Notes: generated from the sequence alone by a model not told the origin. Shown: positions 44,961-54,345, counted from the stretch's first letter. The stretch: 64,000 nucleotides of DNA from Prevotellaceae bacterium (GCA_028723455.1 JAQYEW010000073.1:1-64000); one strand, 5' to 3'. A program made the numbers and translations.

Positions 44961-46820
44961 ATGAACAGCGTAAAAATGCGTGTGAGCCTGCTTGCGTTTG
45001 CGCTTGCTTTTATTTCTGGCACTGCAATGGCCCGGCAGGACACGCTGAACGAGGTGGTGGTTACAGCCACGCGTCAGCCTATGGAGGTGCGGCTGTTGCC
45101 GCAGACCGTGCATGTGGTGCATCGCATGGAACTGACAGCCGACTATCGTCAGAGCGTGCTGCCCACGCTTACGGAACAGATACCCGGCCTTTTCACTACG
45201 CAGCGTGGTATCATCGGTTATGGTGTCAGTACGGGAGGAACGGGTGCCGTCAAACTGCGCGGAATTGGCGGCATGGCGCGTTCGCTGGTGTTGATCGACG
45301 GCCTGCCTCAGTATGCAGGTCTGTATGGCCATCCCATTGCGGATGTGTTGCAGACCATGACGGCAGAGCGTGTTGAGGTTGTACTGGGTCCTGCCAGCAC
45401 TTTGTATGGGTCAAATGCCATGGGAGGCGTGGTAAATATTGTTACGCGCCGTCAGCAGGCCAACGGACAGCATACTGACATCAATTTGCAGGCCGGTAGC
45501 TTCGGGACCTTTCAGGCTGCGGCATCCAATACTTGGCGCAAGAACAAGTGGTGGGGTGCTGCGGGTGCGGAATATAATCGCACGCAGGGACATCGTCCGC
45601 ACAGCGAGTTTGAGCAGGCGGGTGGTTTCTTCAAATTAGGCTGCGATTTCAACAAGCATTGGAACTTGGACGTTCAGGTCAACGTGAATTACTTCGAGAG
45701 TTCAAATCCGGGGACGGATGTGAAACCTCTTCTGGAAAATGACATGAAGATTACCCGCGGCATGGCGAATCTGTCCATAACAAACAGTTATGACCGTGCT
45801 ACGGGTGCCGTGCGTGTCAACCACAACTGGGGTCACCATCATATCAACGATGGTTACGGTATGGGCGCAACTCCCCGTACCTCTCTCTATCTTCACGACG
45901 ACCGCATCACCATGCTCTCTGCCTATGAGACCCTCCGTCTGTGGCAGGGCAACCATCTTACCCTTGGCTTTGACGGCAGTTGGTTCGGCGGTAATGCCTG
46001 GAACCGTGTCCTGGCAACAGGACAGCACAACACCATCAAGGACACGACGGCTTACGAACTGGCAGGTTATGTGGATATGCAGCAGCGCATCACTTCCCGG
46101 ATGACGGCAAATGCGGCTGTACGTTATACAAAAAACGAACATGTGGGCGCTGAGTGGACGCCTCGCGGTGGTCTCACCTTCCTTCTGCCCCATCAGCTTA
46201 CGTTGAAAGCTACGGTCGGGCAGGGCTTTCGCAATCCCACCATCCGCGAACTGTTCATGTTCCCTTCCCAGAATCCGGATTTGAAGCCGGAACGGCTGAT
46301 GAACTACGAATTGGCGCTGCGTCAGGATTTGTTGGACTCACGTTTCTCTTGGGGCGTGAACCTTTTCTACCTGAAGGCAGATAACCTTATTGCCACAGTC
46401 CGTGTGGAAGGTAGACCCCGTAATGTCAATACGGGACGTACGGAACACTATGGAATGGAAGCCCATGCCGGCTATCGTTTGCGCAACCTGACCTTGTCGG
46501 GTAATTACAGTTATCTGCACATGTCCCAGGCACAGGAGAGCACGCCCAAACATAAGGCTTACGTGGGCGCCGAGTGGCGTTACGGGAACTTACGTTTAGG
46601 GGGCGGTTTGCAATACGTTGGCAAACTCGTGCTGACGCAGGGCGACGCTAACGACACGGACTCCTACACCTTGCTCCACCTGACGGCATCTTATCAGGTG
46701 GCCAAGCCTGTAACGCTCTTTGTAAAGGGAGACAACCTCTTGGCGCAGCGTTACCAAACGGTGAAAGGCTACTATATGCCGCGCGCCACCGTCATGGCGG
46801 GCGTACATGTTAATTTATAA
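44961..46820 (+). CDS. TonB-dependent receptor, first of a tandem pair
   Basis: A 619-aa outer-membrane receptor. After the signal peptide (ends near residue 23, GTAMA) comes a TonB-box-like TLNEVVVTATRQ, then a plug (about 35-165, VKLRGIGGMARSLVLIDGLPQYAGLYG and GSNAMGGVVNIVTRR) and a 22-strand-type barrel ending in AGVHVNL. Size and plug resemble siderophore, cobalamin or heme receptors rather than SusC. It starts 2 bp after the DUF362 stop; GTG at 44955 or ATG at 44976 are alternative starts. The substrate is unknown. Confidence 0.9.
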   Translation: MNSVKMRVSLLAFALAFISGTAMARQDTLNEVVVTATRQPMEVRLLPQTVHVVHRMELTADYRQSVLPTLTEQIPGLFTTQRGIIGYGVSTGGTGAVKLRGIGGMARSLVLIDGLPQYAGLYGHPIADVLQTMTAERVEVVLGPASTLYGSNAMGGVVNIVTRRQQANGQHTDINLQAGSFGTFQAAASNTWRKNKWWGAAGAEYNRTQGHRPHSEFEQAGGFFKLGCDFNKHWNLDVQVNVNYFESSNPGTDVKPLLENDMKITRGMANLSITNSYDRATGAVRVNHNWGHHHINDGYGMGATPRTSLYLHDDRITMLSAYETLRLWQGNHLTLGFDGSWFGGNAWNRVLATGQHNTIKDTTAYELAGYVDMQQRITSRMTANAAVRYTKNEHVGAEWTPRGGLTFLLPHQLTLKATVGQGFRNPTIRELFMFPSQNPDLKPERLMNYELALRQDLLDSRFSWGVNLFYLKADNLIATVRVEGRPRNVNTGRTEHYGMEAHAGYRLRNLTLSGNYSYLHMSQAQESTPKHKAYVGAEWRYGNLRLGGGLQYVGKLVLTQGDANDTDSYTLLHLTASYQVAKPVTLFVKGDNLLAQRYQTVKGYYMPRATVMAGVHVNL

Positions 46821-46829
46821 GCACACGAG

Positions 46830-48623
46830 ATGATGCACTACCGTACATTCTTGGCGGCCATGTTGGTCAGCAGCCAGACACTTTGGGCACAGGAGGGAGA
46901 TAAGGCCCCCTCGCTTGCAGGGGAGAATGCGTATTTTGTAGCACACCGCTTTCGCATGCCTCAGGCACGCTCGCACTTTGAAAGAGAAGACCTTACCTGG
47001 ATGTATCGCCCGAATGCTCTTTCTACGCTTAACGAACGAGTGTCCGGGCTGATGGCTCCGGAGCGTAGCGTCATGGGCTATGGTACGGGCGTAACGACCA
47101 GCAACCTTTTCTCCATACGTGGCATCGGTGGGGCCGACCGCACACGTCTCTTTGTGGACGGTGTGCCCACCTATACGGGAGTCTATGGTCAGAACGCTGC
47201 CAATGCCATGATGGCCATGATGGCGGATGGGGCAGAGGTGGTGCGCGGCCCGGAGGGTTCCTTCGTAGGCAACGGTGGTATGGCAGGCAGCATCAATCTC
47301 TTGTCCCGTCAGCGGACAGAGAGCGGAGAAGAGACCACCGCGGAAATCAATACGGGCAGTTACGGAACGATGCAGGTAACGGCACATTCATCCGTGAAGG
47401 TGGCCAATTTTTTTGCTTCAGCGGGTGCTTTGCTGGGTCGCACGGACGGCCATCGCAGCGACACACGCTTTATGCAGGAGGGCGGTTTTGCCAAGGTGGG
47501 CGTAAATGTCGGCAAGCATTGGCAGTTGCAGGGGCTGGCTTTGCTGTCCTATTGCGAGGACAGCAATCCCGGCAGTCTGCGCCAGATATGGGAAAACAAG
47601 GACATCAAGGGACGTACGGGCTTGGCACACGTTTCCTTGTATAACAGTTATGACCGCAGCCACGGTGCTGCGCGCGTGTATTTTAATTTCGGGCGTGATG
47701 GCGCTTCCAGGGGTTCGCGCTTGGGAGCAACGCTGCAACAGACCTTTCCTTTGGGACCGTCCACCACACTTTCTCTGGCTGCCGACTATTCCGGATGGGA
47801 CAATAGCATTCGTTACAGTTCCATTCCCCAGGATAGTTTGCGACGTAAGGAACACGAGCTGGGCTTTAGGGCGCAGGCACGCCATCAGTTGCTGAACTGT
47901 CTCAGTCTCTACGGTGCCATCCGTTTCGACAGTCATAGCAGGATGGGCAGTGAGTGGTCGCCCTGTGTGGGAGCGGAACTTGCTCTGCCCTTCAAGTTGC
48001 GCCTGACGGGCAATATCAGCAAGGGGCATCGGAATCCCACGCTGGCAGAACAATTTGTATATAACGCGGAGAACAGGTCCTTGCAGGCCGAGCGTCTGAC
48101 AAACTACGAAGTGGCCGTGCGCCAGTCGTTGTTGGGTGGCAGGATGCGATGGGCAGTTACGGCTTTCTATCTCCGGGCCAACCGTTTGGTGGAGATGACG
48201 CGTGTCAACGACCGCTGGCAAGCCTGGAACACCGGGCAGGCCGAGCATGGAGGATTAGAGGCCGAGGTGAATGTTATGCCCTTTGATTGGCTTGGAGTGC
48301 ATGCCAATTATAGCGTGATGGGCACTTCGCGTGCACGTCTGTTGGCTCCCAAACATAAATTCTTCATGGAGGGAGATGTGCTATTCTGGCGTTTCCAGTT
48401 ATCGGCGGGCCTGCAATACCTGGGTGGCCTGCATACGATGGCAGGCAACACAGAGGCAACAGAGCACGCCACCCTTGTAAACCTCGCCTTCACTTATCAC
48501 ACGCTGTCTGTTTTCCATGTCTTCCTGCGTGCGGATAATCTCTTGGGCCAGCGTTATTCTCTCGCCAACGGCATCTCGATGCCCAAGGCCACGGTGATGA
48601 TAGGTGCGGGCGTCAATCTCTGA
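46830..48623 (+). CDS. TonB-dependent receptor, second of a tandem pair
   Basis: A 597-aa paralogue of the preceding receptor with the same order: signal peptide (MMHYRTFLAAMLVSSQTLWA), plug (SIRGIGGADRTRLFVDGVPTYTGVYG, GNGGMAGSINLLSRQ) and barrel, ending GAGVNL, nearly the same C-terminus as its neighbour. It lacks a clear TonB box; where the first has LNEVVVTATR this one has AYFVAHRFRMPQ. That could change energy coupling or mark a helper receptor. The gap to the first receptor is 9 bp. Convergent with rsgA, no terminator hairpin seen. Confidence 0.88.
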   Translation: MMHYRTFLAAMLVSSQTLWAQEGDKAPSLAGENAYFVAHRFRMPQARSHFEREDLTWMYRPNALSTLNERVSGLMAPERSVMGYGTGVTTSNLFSIRGIGGADRTRLFVDGVPTYTGVYGQNAANAMMAMMADGAEVVRGPEGSFVGNGGMAGSINLLSRQRTESGEETTAEINTGSYGTMQVTAHSSVKVANFFASAGALLGRTDGHRSDTRFMQEGGFAKVGVNVGKHWQLQGLALLSYCEDSNPGSLRQIWENKDIKGRTGLAHVSLYNSYDRSHGAARVYFNFGRDGASRGSRLGATLQQTFPLGPSTTLSLAADYSGWDNSIRYSSIPQDSLRRKEHELGFRAQARHQLLNCLSLYGAIRFDSHSRMGSEWSPCVGAELALPFKLRLTGNISKGHRNPTLAEQFVYNAENRSLQAERLTNYEVAVRQSLLGGRMRWAVTAFYLRANRLVEMTRVNDRWQAWNTGQAEHGGLEAEVNVMPFDWLGVHANYSVMGTSRARLLAPKHKFFMEGDVLFWRFQLSAGLQYLGGLHTMAGNTEATEHATLVNLAFTYHTLSVFHVFLRADNLLGQRYSLANGISMPKATVMIGAGVNL

Positions 48624-49565
48624 TTATTCCCATTTGTCTGCCCGGTACTTGCCTTCTTCCTTGTCGTCGAGCATGCTCAGATAGCTCTCGAAGCGGCTCA
48701 TGGCTATGCGCCCTTCGCGTACAGCCTGCTGCACGGCGCAATGGGGTTCGTTGACGTGTGTGCAGTTCGAGAAGCGGCAGCCGGCGCTGGTTTCGAAGAT
48801 CTCGCGGAAGAAATGGCCCACTTCCTCCGGCTCCATGTCAAAGGTGCCAAAACCCTTGATACCCGGCGTGTCGATGATTTCGCCGCCTTGGGGCAGGGTG
48901 AACATCTGGCTGAAGGTAGTGGTGTGCATGCCCGTGTCGTGGCTCTCGCTGATATCCGCCGTGCGCGCTCCGGCATTTGGGATAAGCGCGTTCAGGAGTG
49001 TGCTTTTGCCTACGCCGCTGTTGCCGCTCAAGAGGCTTGTCTTGTCTTTCAGGGCCTCGATGAGGGGCGTTACCGTCTCGGGCTTTTGCGCGCAAATCGC
49101 ATGACAGGGATAGCCTAACCCCTCGTACAAAACCATCAGTTCTTTCATCTGGGCCTGTTCCGCTGCGTCATAGAGGTCTGTCTTGTTGAACACCAGGGAA
49201 ACGGGTACACGATAGGCTTCCGTAGAGGCCAGGAAGCGATCGATGAAGGTGGTGCTGGTAGTGGGGTGGGCGATGGTTACAAGCAGTATGGCCTGGTCCA
49301 CGTTGGCGGCGATGATATGGCTCTGCTTGCTCAGGTTGCTGGCACGCCGGATGACATAGTTGCGGCGGTCCAGAATTTCGCTGATGAGGGCTGTTCCCGC
49401 TTCGCCGGGTATGATGGCAACGTGGTCGCCCACAGCCACGGGATTCGTGCTGCGGATGCCCTTGATTCTGAAATTCCCCTTTACCTTACAATCAAAAAGT
49501 TGGCCGTCGTCCGTGCGGACAACGTACCAACTTCCTGTGTTTTTAATGATTGTTCCGCGTAGCAT
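48624..49565 (-). CDS. rsgA: Small ribosomal subunit GTPase RsgA
   Basis: A 313-aa circularly permuted GTPase that tests late 30S assembly. An OB fold (1-80) is followed by the permuted GTPase order: VFNKTDLY (G4), then [15 protein letters not shown] (G1) and DTPGIKGFG (G3), and a C-terminal zinc region [16 protein letters not shown]. It lies 4 bp downstream of frr on the minus strand. Confidence 0.95.
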   Translation of the reverse strand: MLRGTIIKNTGSWYVVRTDDGQLFDCKVKGNFRIKGIRSTNPVAVGDHVAIIPGEAGTALISEILDRRNYVIRRASNLSKQSHIIAANVDQAILLVTIAHPTTSTTFIDRFLASTEAYRVPVSLVFNKTDLYDAAEQAQMKELMVLYEGLGYPCHAICAQKPETVTPLIEALKDKTSLLSGNSGVGKSTLLNALIPNAGARTADISESHDTGMHTTTFSQMFTLPQGGEIIDTPGIKGFGTFDMEPEEVGHFFREIFETSAGCRFSNCTHVNEPHCAVQQAVREGRIAMSRFESYLSMLDDKEEGKYRADKWE

Positions 49566-49569
49566 GGGC

Positions 49570-50130
49570 TTACACGGTCATGATTTCCTTGCCCTTGGCT
49601 TCCAATTGGGCTTCCACCAGCTTGATGTACTTGTCGTGAATCTTTTGCAGTTTCTCCTCACCGTCCTTTTGGGCATCTTCCGCCAATCCGTCCTTTACGG
49701 CTTTCTTCAGCTGGTCGATGGCTTCGCGGCGGGCGTTGCGTACGCTCATTTTGGCCTGTTCCTCTTCTTTGCCACACTGCTTCAGGAGCTGCTTGCGGCG
49801 TTCCTCTGTCAAGGGGGGGATGGTCAGGCGGATGATTTCGCCGTTGTTGTCGGGGTTGAGTCCCAGATCGCTGTCGATGATGGCCTTCTCGATGGGGCGG
49901 AACATGTTCTTGTCCCAGGGTTTGATGGTGATGGTGCGGGCTTCGGGGGCGTTTACGGCCGCCACACTGTTGATGGGCACCAAGCTGCCGTAGCTGTCCA
50001 CGCGAATGCCGTCAAGCAGTTTCACGTTGGCCTTGCCGGCGCGGATGTGGCTTAATGTTTCCTCGAGGTACATTACGGCCTCTTCCATTTTCTCCTCTGC
50101 AAGAGCGAGTATTTCCTTAACTTCTGCCAT
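49570..50130 (-). CDS. frr: Ribosome recycling factor
   Basis: A 186-aa two-domain protein that splits post-termination ribosomes with EF-G. Family stretches are present: [68 protein letters not shown] and [17 protein letters not shown]. It is first in frr-rsgA. Confidence 0.97.
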   Translation of the reverse strand: MAEVKEILALAEEKMEEAVMYLEETLSHIRAGKANVKLLDGIRVDSYGSLVPINSVAAVNAPEARTITIKPWDKNMFRPIEKAIIDSDLGLNPDNNGEIIRLTIPPLTEERRKQLLKQCGKEEEQAKMSVRNARREAIDQLKKAVKDGLAEDAQKDGEEKLQKIHDKYIKLVEAQLEAKGKEIMTV

Positions 50131-50172
50131 AGATAGGATGTGTTAGATTTCAATTTTGTTTTTATTTCAAGG

Positions 50173-50203
50173 CAAATGTAATTGTTTTTTTCTTTTTCGC
50201 AAA
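50173..50203 (-). promoter_or_regulatory. Promoter of frr-rsgA
   Basis: On the minus strand TTTG (50200-50203), a 19-nt spacer, then TACATTTG (50173-50180), 42 bp before the frr ATG. Good consensus. Confidence 0.75.
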
Positions 50204-50212
50204 GAAAGACCC

Positions 50213-50241
50213 TTGCTTTCAATAAAAAATCTATATCTTTG
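50213..50241 (+). promoter_or_regulatory. Promoter of the VTC-DUF4956 operon
   Basis: TTG (50213-50215), an 18-nt spacer, then TATCTTTG (50234-50241), 33 bp before the ATG at 50275. The predicted leader holds a 7-codon mini-ORF (ATG at 50255) whose TGA overlaps the VTC ATG. Confidence 0.65.
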
Positions 50242-50274
50242 TATCGAAAATGTCATGAAATCTTCACAAATGCC

Positions 50275-51051
50275 ATGAACGAGGAAAAAAACATCGAGGA
50301 CTTGATTCGTCAGCGTGTGGAGGCTTTGGATCCCATTACGCTACAGGAAATGTCCGGCATTAAACTGATGAACAGGACGGACACGAAGTTTGTTACGAAC
50401 AAGCAAACCTTGGTTCAGTTGCTGCTGATGGCTCAGGGGCATTACTATGCGCAGTTCAATGACGGCACCTATGTCGCAAGCTATGTTACCCAGTATTGGG
50501 ATACGCCGGACCATTTCTATTATTACCAGCACCATAACGGGCGCTCTCCGCGCCAGAAAGTGCGCGTGCGTACCTATGTGGGCAGCGACATTACCTTTTT
50601 GGAGGTGAAAACGAAGAACAATCACGGGCGAACGAAAAAGAAACGCATCCAAGTGCCCAGCCAGGAGGATTTGGAAAGCGGCAGTGGTTTTCTTGCCGAG
50701 CGTGCCAAGCGCACATTGGACGATATCATCCCCACGGTGCGGAATCATTTCCATCGCATCACCTTGGTGAACAAGCAGAAGACGGAACGCCTGACCATTG
50801 ATTTTGACGTACAGTTTCTCAACAAGGAAACGGGGCAGCAGACAGGTACGGGCAACTTGGTAATCATCGAGCTCAAGCGTGATGGCAATGTGCCCAGTCC
50901 CGTGCTCAATATCCTGCGCCAATTACGGGTGAAGCCCTCGGGATTCAGTAAATATTGCATCGGAAGCGTGCTTACCAACCCGGACCTGAAGATAAACCTG
51001 TTCAAACCCAAACTGACCAGGATAGCCCATCTGGTGGGTCATCGCTTATAA
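50275..51051 (+). CDS. VTC-domain polyphosphate polymerase-like protein
   Basis: A 258-aa soluble protein of the VTC/CYTH-like fold. In yeast Vtc4 this tunnel domain makes inorganic polyphosphate from ATP. Basic and acidic tunnel strands are visible: NRTDTKFVTNK near the N-terminus, RQKVRVRTYVGS, FLEVKTKNNHGRTKKKRI, RLTIDFDVQF, VIIELKRDG and the C-terminal KPSGFSKYCIGSVLT. There is no SPX domain and no membrane segment. The ATG at 50275 is the family start; a longer frame from 50182 crosses the promoter. First gene of a five-gene operon with DUF4956, DUF2490 and secreted proteins. Enzymatic activity is inferred from fold only. Confidence 0.85.
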   Translation: MNEEKNIEDLIRQRVEALDPITLQEMSGIKLMNRTDTKFVTNKQTLVQLLLMAQGHYYAQFNDGTYVASYVTQYWDTPDHFYYYQHHNGRSPRQKVRVRTYVGSDITFLEVKTKNNHGRTKKKRIQVPSQEDLESGSGFLAERAKRTLDDIIPTVRNHFHRITLVNKQKTERLTIDFDVQFLNKETGQQTGTGNLVIIELKRDGNVPSPVLNILRQLRVKPSGFSKYCIGSVLTNPDLKINLFKPKLTRIAHLVGHRL

Positions 51052-51092
51052 CCCTTTATTTTATACCTAACACTCAATCCTAAATTCTAACA

Positions 51093-51812
51093 ATGGAAGA
51101 ACTCATCCAGTCCCTTAATGACTCCTTTGTAAAGACACTGGGCATCAATTTCCTTGAACCCATGGAGTTTATGTCGCTTTTCGTGCGCTTCATCATTACC
51201 CTTGTGGTGGTGTGCATCATTACCCGATGCTTCTATTATCCTCACAGTCGTCGTCGCGACTATATGTTCATCTTCATCATTATGGCCATGAGCATCTTCT
51301 TGCTTGTGAGCCTGATGGGCGACGGCTTGGACACTGGTGCCGCTCTGGGTCTCTTCGCTATTTTCGGTATCATGCGTTTCCGTACCGAGGCCATCCCCAT
51401 CCGTGAGATGACGTACCTTTTCATGTTGGTCAGCCTGAGTGTGATAAACGCCATGGTGCGCTATGAGTTCCACCGCAAGCATGGTGGCTATCACGAGGGT
51501 ATCGGACTGATGACACTGATTGTCAGCAACCTCATCTTTATCGGCTTGGCCTGGATGTTCGAGAGCAGCAAGATTCTGAATGAACATTGTTCAAAGTATA
51601 TCAATTACGACAATGTCGCTCTGGTAACTCCCGAAAGACGTGGCGAATTGATTGCTGATCTGGAAAAACGCACGGGTCTGAAAATCTTGCAGGTAGAGGT
51701 AGGGACGATTGACTTCCTCAAGGACAGTGTCATCCTGCGTATCTTCTATGATGAGGATTCGGACAAAGGCAGCAGCATCCAGGAGATGGGCCGCCTTCCT
51801 AAATTAAAATAA
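51093..51812 (+). CDS. DUF4956 membrane protein
   Basis: A 239-aa inner-membrane protein with four hydrophobic segments (about 26-46, 55-76, 108-125 and 145-162), the family hallmark FAIFGIMRFRTEAIPIREMTYLF between them, and a cytosolic C-terminal domain (about 165-239). DUF4956 genes often sit beside VTC-domain genes, which supports a joint function, perhaps as a membrane anchor or channel for the polymerase. It starts 41 bp after the VTC gene and ends 9 bp before the DUF2490 gene. Confidence 0.87.
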   Translation: MEELIQSLNDSFVKTLGINFLEPMEFMSLFVRFIITLVVVCIITRCFYYPHSRRRDYMFIFIIMAMSIFLLVSLMGDGLDTGAALGLFAIFGIMRFRTEAIPIREMTYLFMLVSLSVINAMVRYEFHRKHGGYHEGIGLMTLIVSNLIFIGLAWMFESSKILNEHCSKYINYDNVALVTPERRGELIADLEKRTGLKILQVEVGTIDFLKDSVILRIFYDEDSDKGSSIQEMGRLPKLK

Positions 51813-51821
51813 GAACAACAG

Positions 51822-52637
51822 ATGATAAAGAAACTTCTATCAGTAACTGCGCTTTCGTTGGCGTTGATGCCCGCTGTCGCCCAACAGGATTACGACAGCG
51901 ATTTCGGCACTTGGCTGGAATTGGGTGCCAAAAAGAATCTGGGTGTGTCGCGTTTTTCGGTCGGTGCGAATGCCGAACTGCGTATGGATGACAATTCCCG
52001 CAGCGTCAACCGTCTGAGTGTTGGCGTGGATGCCACCTATAAATGGAACAAATACGTGAAGTTCACGCTCGGTTATGTCTTTTTGGACAACTACAAGAAA
52101 GACAAATGGAAGGACGGCACCGAGGATAATGTGTGGGACAAGCGAAAACGGGTAACGGACGACGATTGGAAAAACCATCACCGTTTCTATTTCGACATCT
52201 CGCCCGACATCAAGGTGGGGCGTTTGCTGCGCATCTCACTGCGCGAACGCTATCAATACACCTTCACGCCCGTCGACCGCTATATGCGCTCCTCTTATTA
52301 TTATCGTGATGTGGATGGCAACCTTACCTTGATGGAAGGCCGCACCAAGCATGAAATGATGAGCGATGCCAGAGAACACAAGCATGTGCTGCGCAGCCGC
52401 CTGAAGTTCGAGATTGACAAGAAGGGACTGAAGTGGTCGCCCTACGTGAGCGTCGAAGCCCATAATAATCTGCAATCCAAGATGCACCTGCGCAAACTGC
52501 GCACGGCCTTGGGCACAGACTACAAGCTCAACCGCCACCACAGCGTGGGTGCCGCCTATATCCTTACGCGCGAGAACGAGGATGGCGACAAGGAACTGCT
52601 GCATGCTCTTGATCTTAATTACAGTTATAAATTTTAG
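51822..52637 (+). CDS. DUF2490 outer-membrane barrel
   Basis: A 271-aa exported protein (signal peptide ends near residue 20, MPAVAQ). The opening DFGTWLELGAKKNLGVSRFSVGANAELRMDDN and the many amphipathic strands down to a terminal aromatic LDLNYSYKF fit the DUF2490 family, predicted 12-14-strand barrels of Bacteroidetes. In this operon it would supply an outer-membrane component. No substrate is known. Confidence 0.83.
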   Translation: MIKKLLSVTALSLALMPAVAQQDYDSDFGTWLELGAKKNLGVSRFSVGANAELRMDDNSRSVNRLSVGVDATYKWNKYVKFTLGYVFLDNYKKDKWKDGTEDNVWDKRKRVTDDDWKNHHRFYFDISPDIKVGRLLRISLRERYQYTFTPVDRYMRSSYYYRDVDGNLTLMEGRTKHEMMSDAREHKHVLRSRLKFEIDKKGLKWSPYVSVEAHNNLQSKMHLRKLRTALGTDYKLNRHHSVGAAYILTRENEDGDKELLHALDLNYSYKF

Positions 52638-52654
52638 AAAAAACAGCGAGCATT

Positions 52655-53095
52655 ATGAATAAGAAACTAATGATAGCGGCTTTCTTGGCCTGCGCACTCG
52701 GGGCACAGGCTGATGGCTATCTGACCGCCACGCTTGCTTCCCGGGAACAAAGCGTTGAGCTTGCCAGTGTACAGAAGATCACCTTCGACCAGGCGCATGT
52801 GGTGATTCAGACCAGCGAGGAGACCCTCACGCTGCCCTTGAGCGAGATGCAGAAAATCTCTTTCACCGCTACGCCTACTGCCATTGCCAACTTGGGTGCC
52901 GAAAGTCGTAACCTTGGCGTTCAGGGAGGCACCATCATCGTGCATGGCAAGGGGCTGTTGCGCGTCTATAACAGCGAAGGACGGTTGGTAAGCCTGCGTC
53001 GGGTGAATGGCAGTGAGCAGATTTCTGCCTCTGCGCTGCCTCATGGCCTGTACATCATTCAGTTGGGTCAGGAAACCATCAAGTTTGTAAGATAA
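52655..53095 (+). CDS. Small secreted protein with type IX-like C-terminal tag
   Basis: A 146-aa protein with a signal peptide (MNKKLMIAAFLACALGAQA), a short repeated beta segment (VELASVQKITFDQAHVVI and LPLSEMQKISFT, two copies of a [S/E][V/M]QKI[T/S]F motif), and a C-terminal domain LRVYNSEGRLVSLRRVNGSEQISASALPHGLYIIQLGQETIKFVR. The last part has the layout of a type A sorting domain used by the type IX secretion system (G-x-Y-I-[I/V]-x, then short basic end). PorQ at 60602 fits such a system. Likely exported to the surface as part of the VTC-DUF4956 operon. Confidence 0.75.
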   Translation: MNKKLMIAAFLACALGAQADGYLTATLASREQSVELASVQKITFDQAHVVIQTSEETLTLPLSEMQKISFTATPTAIANLGAESRNLGVQGGTIIVHGKGLLRVYNSEGRLVSLRRVNGSEQISASALPHGLYIIQLGQETIKFVR

Positions 53096-53112
53096 GTTAA
53101 GGAGGGTATTGT

Positions 53113-54345
53113 ATGAAAAGACTTTACATGGCTTTGCTTGCGTGCTGCGCCACTTTTGGCTTGCAGGCGCAAACCTATATGAAACTGTGGCAGGGTGGCA
53201 ACGACACGCGCTACACCATCCGCGAGATGGGAGACCTGACCTTCCAGGGATCCACCCTGACCATCCAGGGCACCACCTACAATGTTACGGACATCGACAG
53301 CCTGATTGTGGTGCCGGAGGTGAACGTCGTTTACAACGGCACGTCGGCCACCGTCAGTGTGCCCAAGTCCATCCGGCAGGATGTAACCGTAGCCACCGAC
53401 GGTGCGCACGTAACCATCACGAACAACAACACGAGTAACGAAATTGAAGTCAACGTCTCTGGCCGCAGCGACAACGGCAGCCTCCTGTACAACGGCAGCT
53501 ACAAGTGTACGCTGCGCTTGAATGGCGTTGCGCTGACGAATCCCGGCGGTGCGGCCCTGAATATCCAGTGTGGCAAGCGCGTGGCGCTCGTACTGACCCC
53601 CGGCACAGAAAACACTTTCGTGGATGGTGCGGGAGGCACGCACAAGGCAGCCCTCTATTGTCGCGGCCACTTGGAGGTGGAGGGCAGCGGCAACCTGACC
53701 GTTACGGGAAACACCGGCCATGCCTTGGCCTCCAACGAATACCTGCAACTGAAGCGCAGCACGGGCACCATCACCATCGGTGGTGCTGTCAAGGATGCCA
53801 TCCACTGCGGGCAATATTTCCAGATGAACGGCGGCAATATCGTGATTGACGCAAAGACGCAGGGAGACGGTATTCAGGCTGAACAGGAAATGCTGGACGA
53901 CGGTGTTACCCCGAAGCCTGAAGCCGAGAACACGGGACAGCTGGTTGTAAAAGGCGGTTCCATTCAGGCGGTGATTGCGGGAACGGACAACAAGGGTCTC
54001 AAGGCTGACAAGGAGATTCTGATTAGCGGAGGAACCATCAATATTGCCGCCAAAGGACCCGGCAGCCGTGGTATTCAGACGGATGCCGACATCACCATCA
54101 GCGCGGCCGATGCCGAGACCAACATTACCATCAGTGCCGAGGGACCCGTATGCAATGCCCCCGAGGATGTAAGCGACCCTCACCGTTGCGTGGGCATAAA
54201 GACGGATGCGACCCTGACCGTTCAGGGTGGAACCGTTACGCTGACGGCCACCGGTACAAAGGCACGCGCCATCCGTGCCCTTAACTATGTGGTGCAGGGC
54301 GGAACGGTAAACGTGGACTCCTCGAAGATTAAGACGGGACAATAA
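53113..54345 (+). CDS. Cthe_2159/DUF4353-like beta-helix carbohydrate-binding protein
   Basis: A 410-aa exported protein (signal peptide MKRLYMALLACCATFGLQA). The first 70 residues repeat the IREMGDLTFQGSTLTIQG pattern seen in the preceding protein. Residues about 75-405 are parallel beta-helix rungs rich in Gly, Asn, Thr and Ile (IQCGKRVALVLTPGTENTFVDG, GGNIVIDAKTQGDGIQAEQEM, KGGSIQAVIAGTDNKGLKADKEILISGGTINIAAKGPGSRGIQTDADI), matching the Cthe_2159 family of polysaccharide-binding proteins. It is the last gene of the VTC operon, 17 bp after its neighbour and followed by a hairpin. Confidence 0.8.
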   Translation: MKRLYMALLACCATFGLQAQTYMKLWQGGNDTRYTIREMGDLTFQGSTLTIQGTTYNVTDIDSLIVVPEVNVVYNGTSATVSVPKSIRQDVTVATDGAHVTITNNNTSNEIEVNVSGRSDNGSLLYNGSYKCTLRLNGVALTNPGGAALNIQCGKRVALVLTPGTENTFVDGAGGTHKAALYCRGHLEVEGSGNLTVTGNTGHALASNEYLQLKRSTGTITIGGAVKDAIHCGQYFQMNGGNIVIDAKTQGDGIQAEQEMLDDGVTPKPEAENTGQLVVKGGSIQAVIAGTDNKGLKADKEILISGGTINIAAKGPGSRGIQTDADITISAADAETNITISAEGPVCNAPEDVSDPHRCVGIKTDATLTVQGGTVTLTATGTKARAIRALNYVVQGGTVNVDSSKIKTGQ

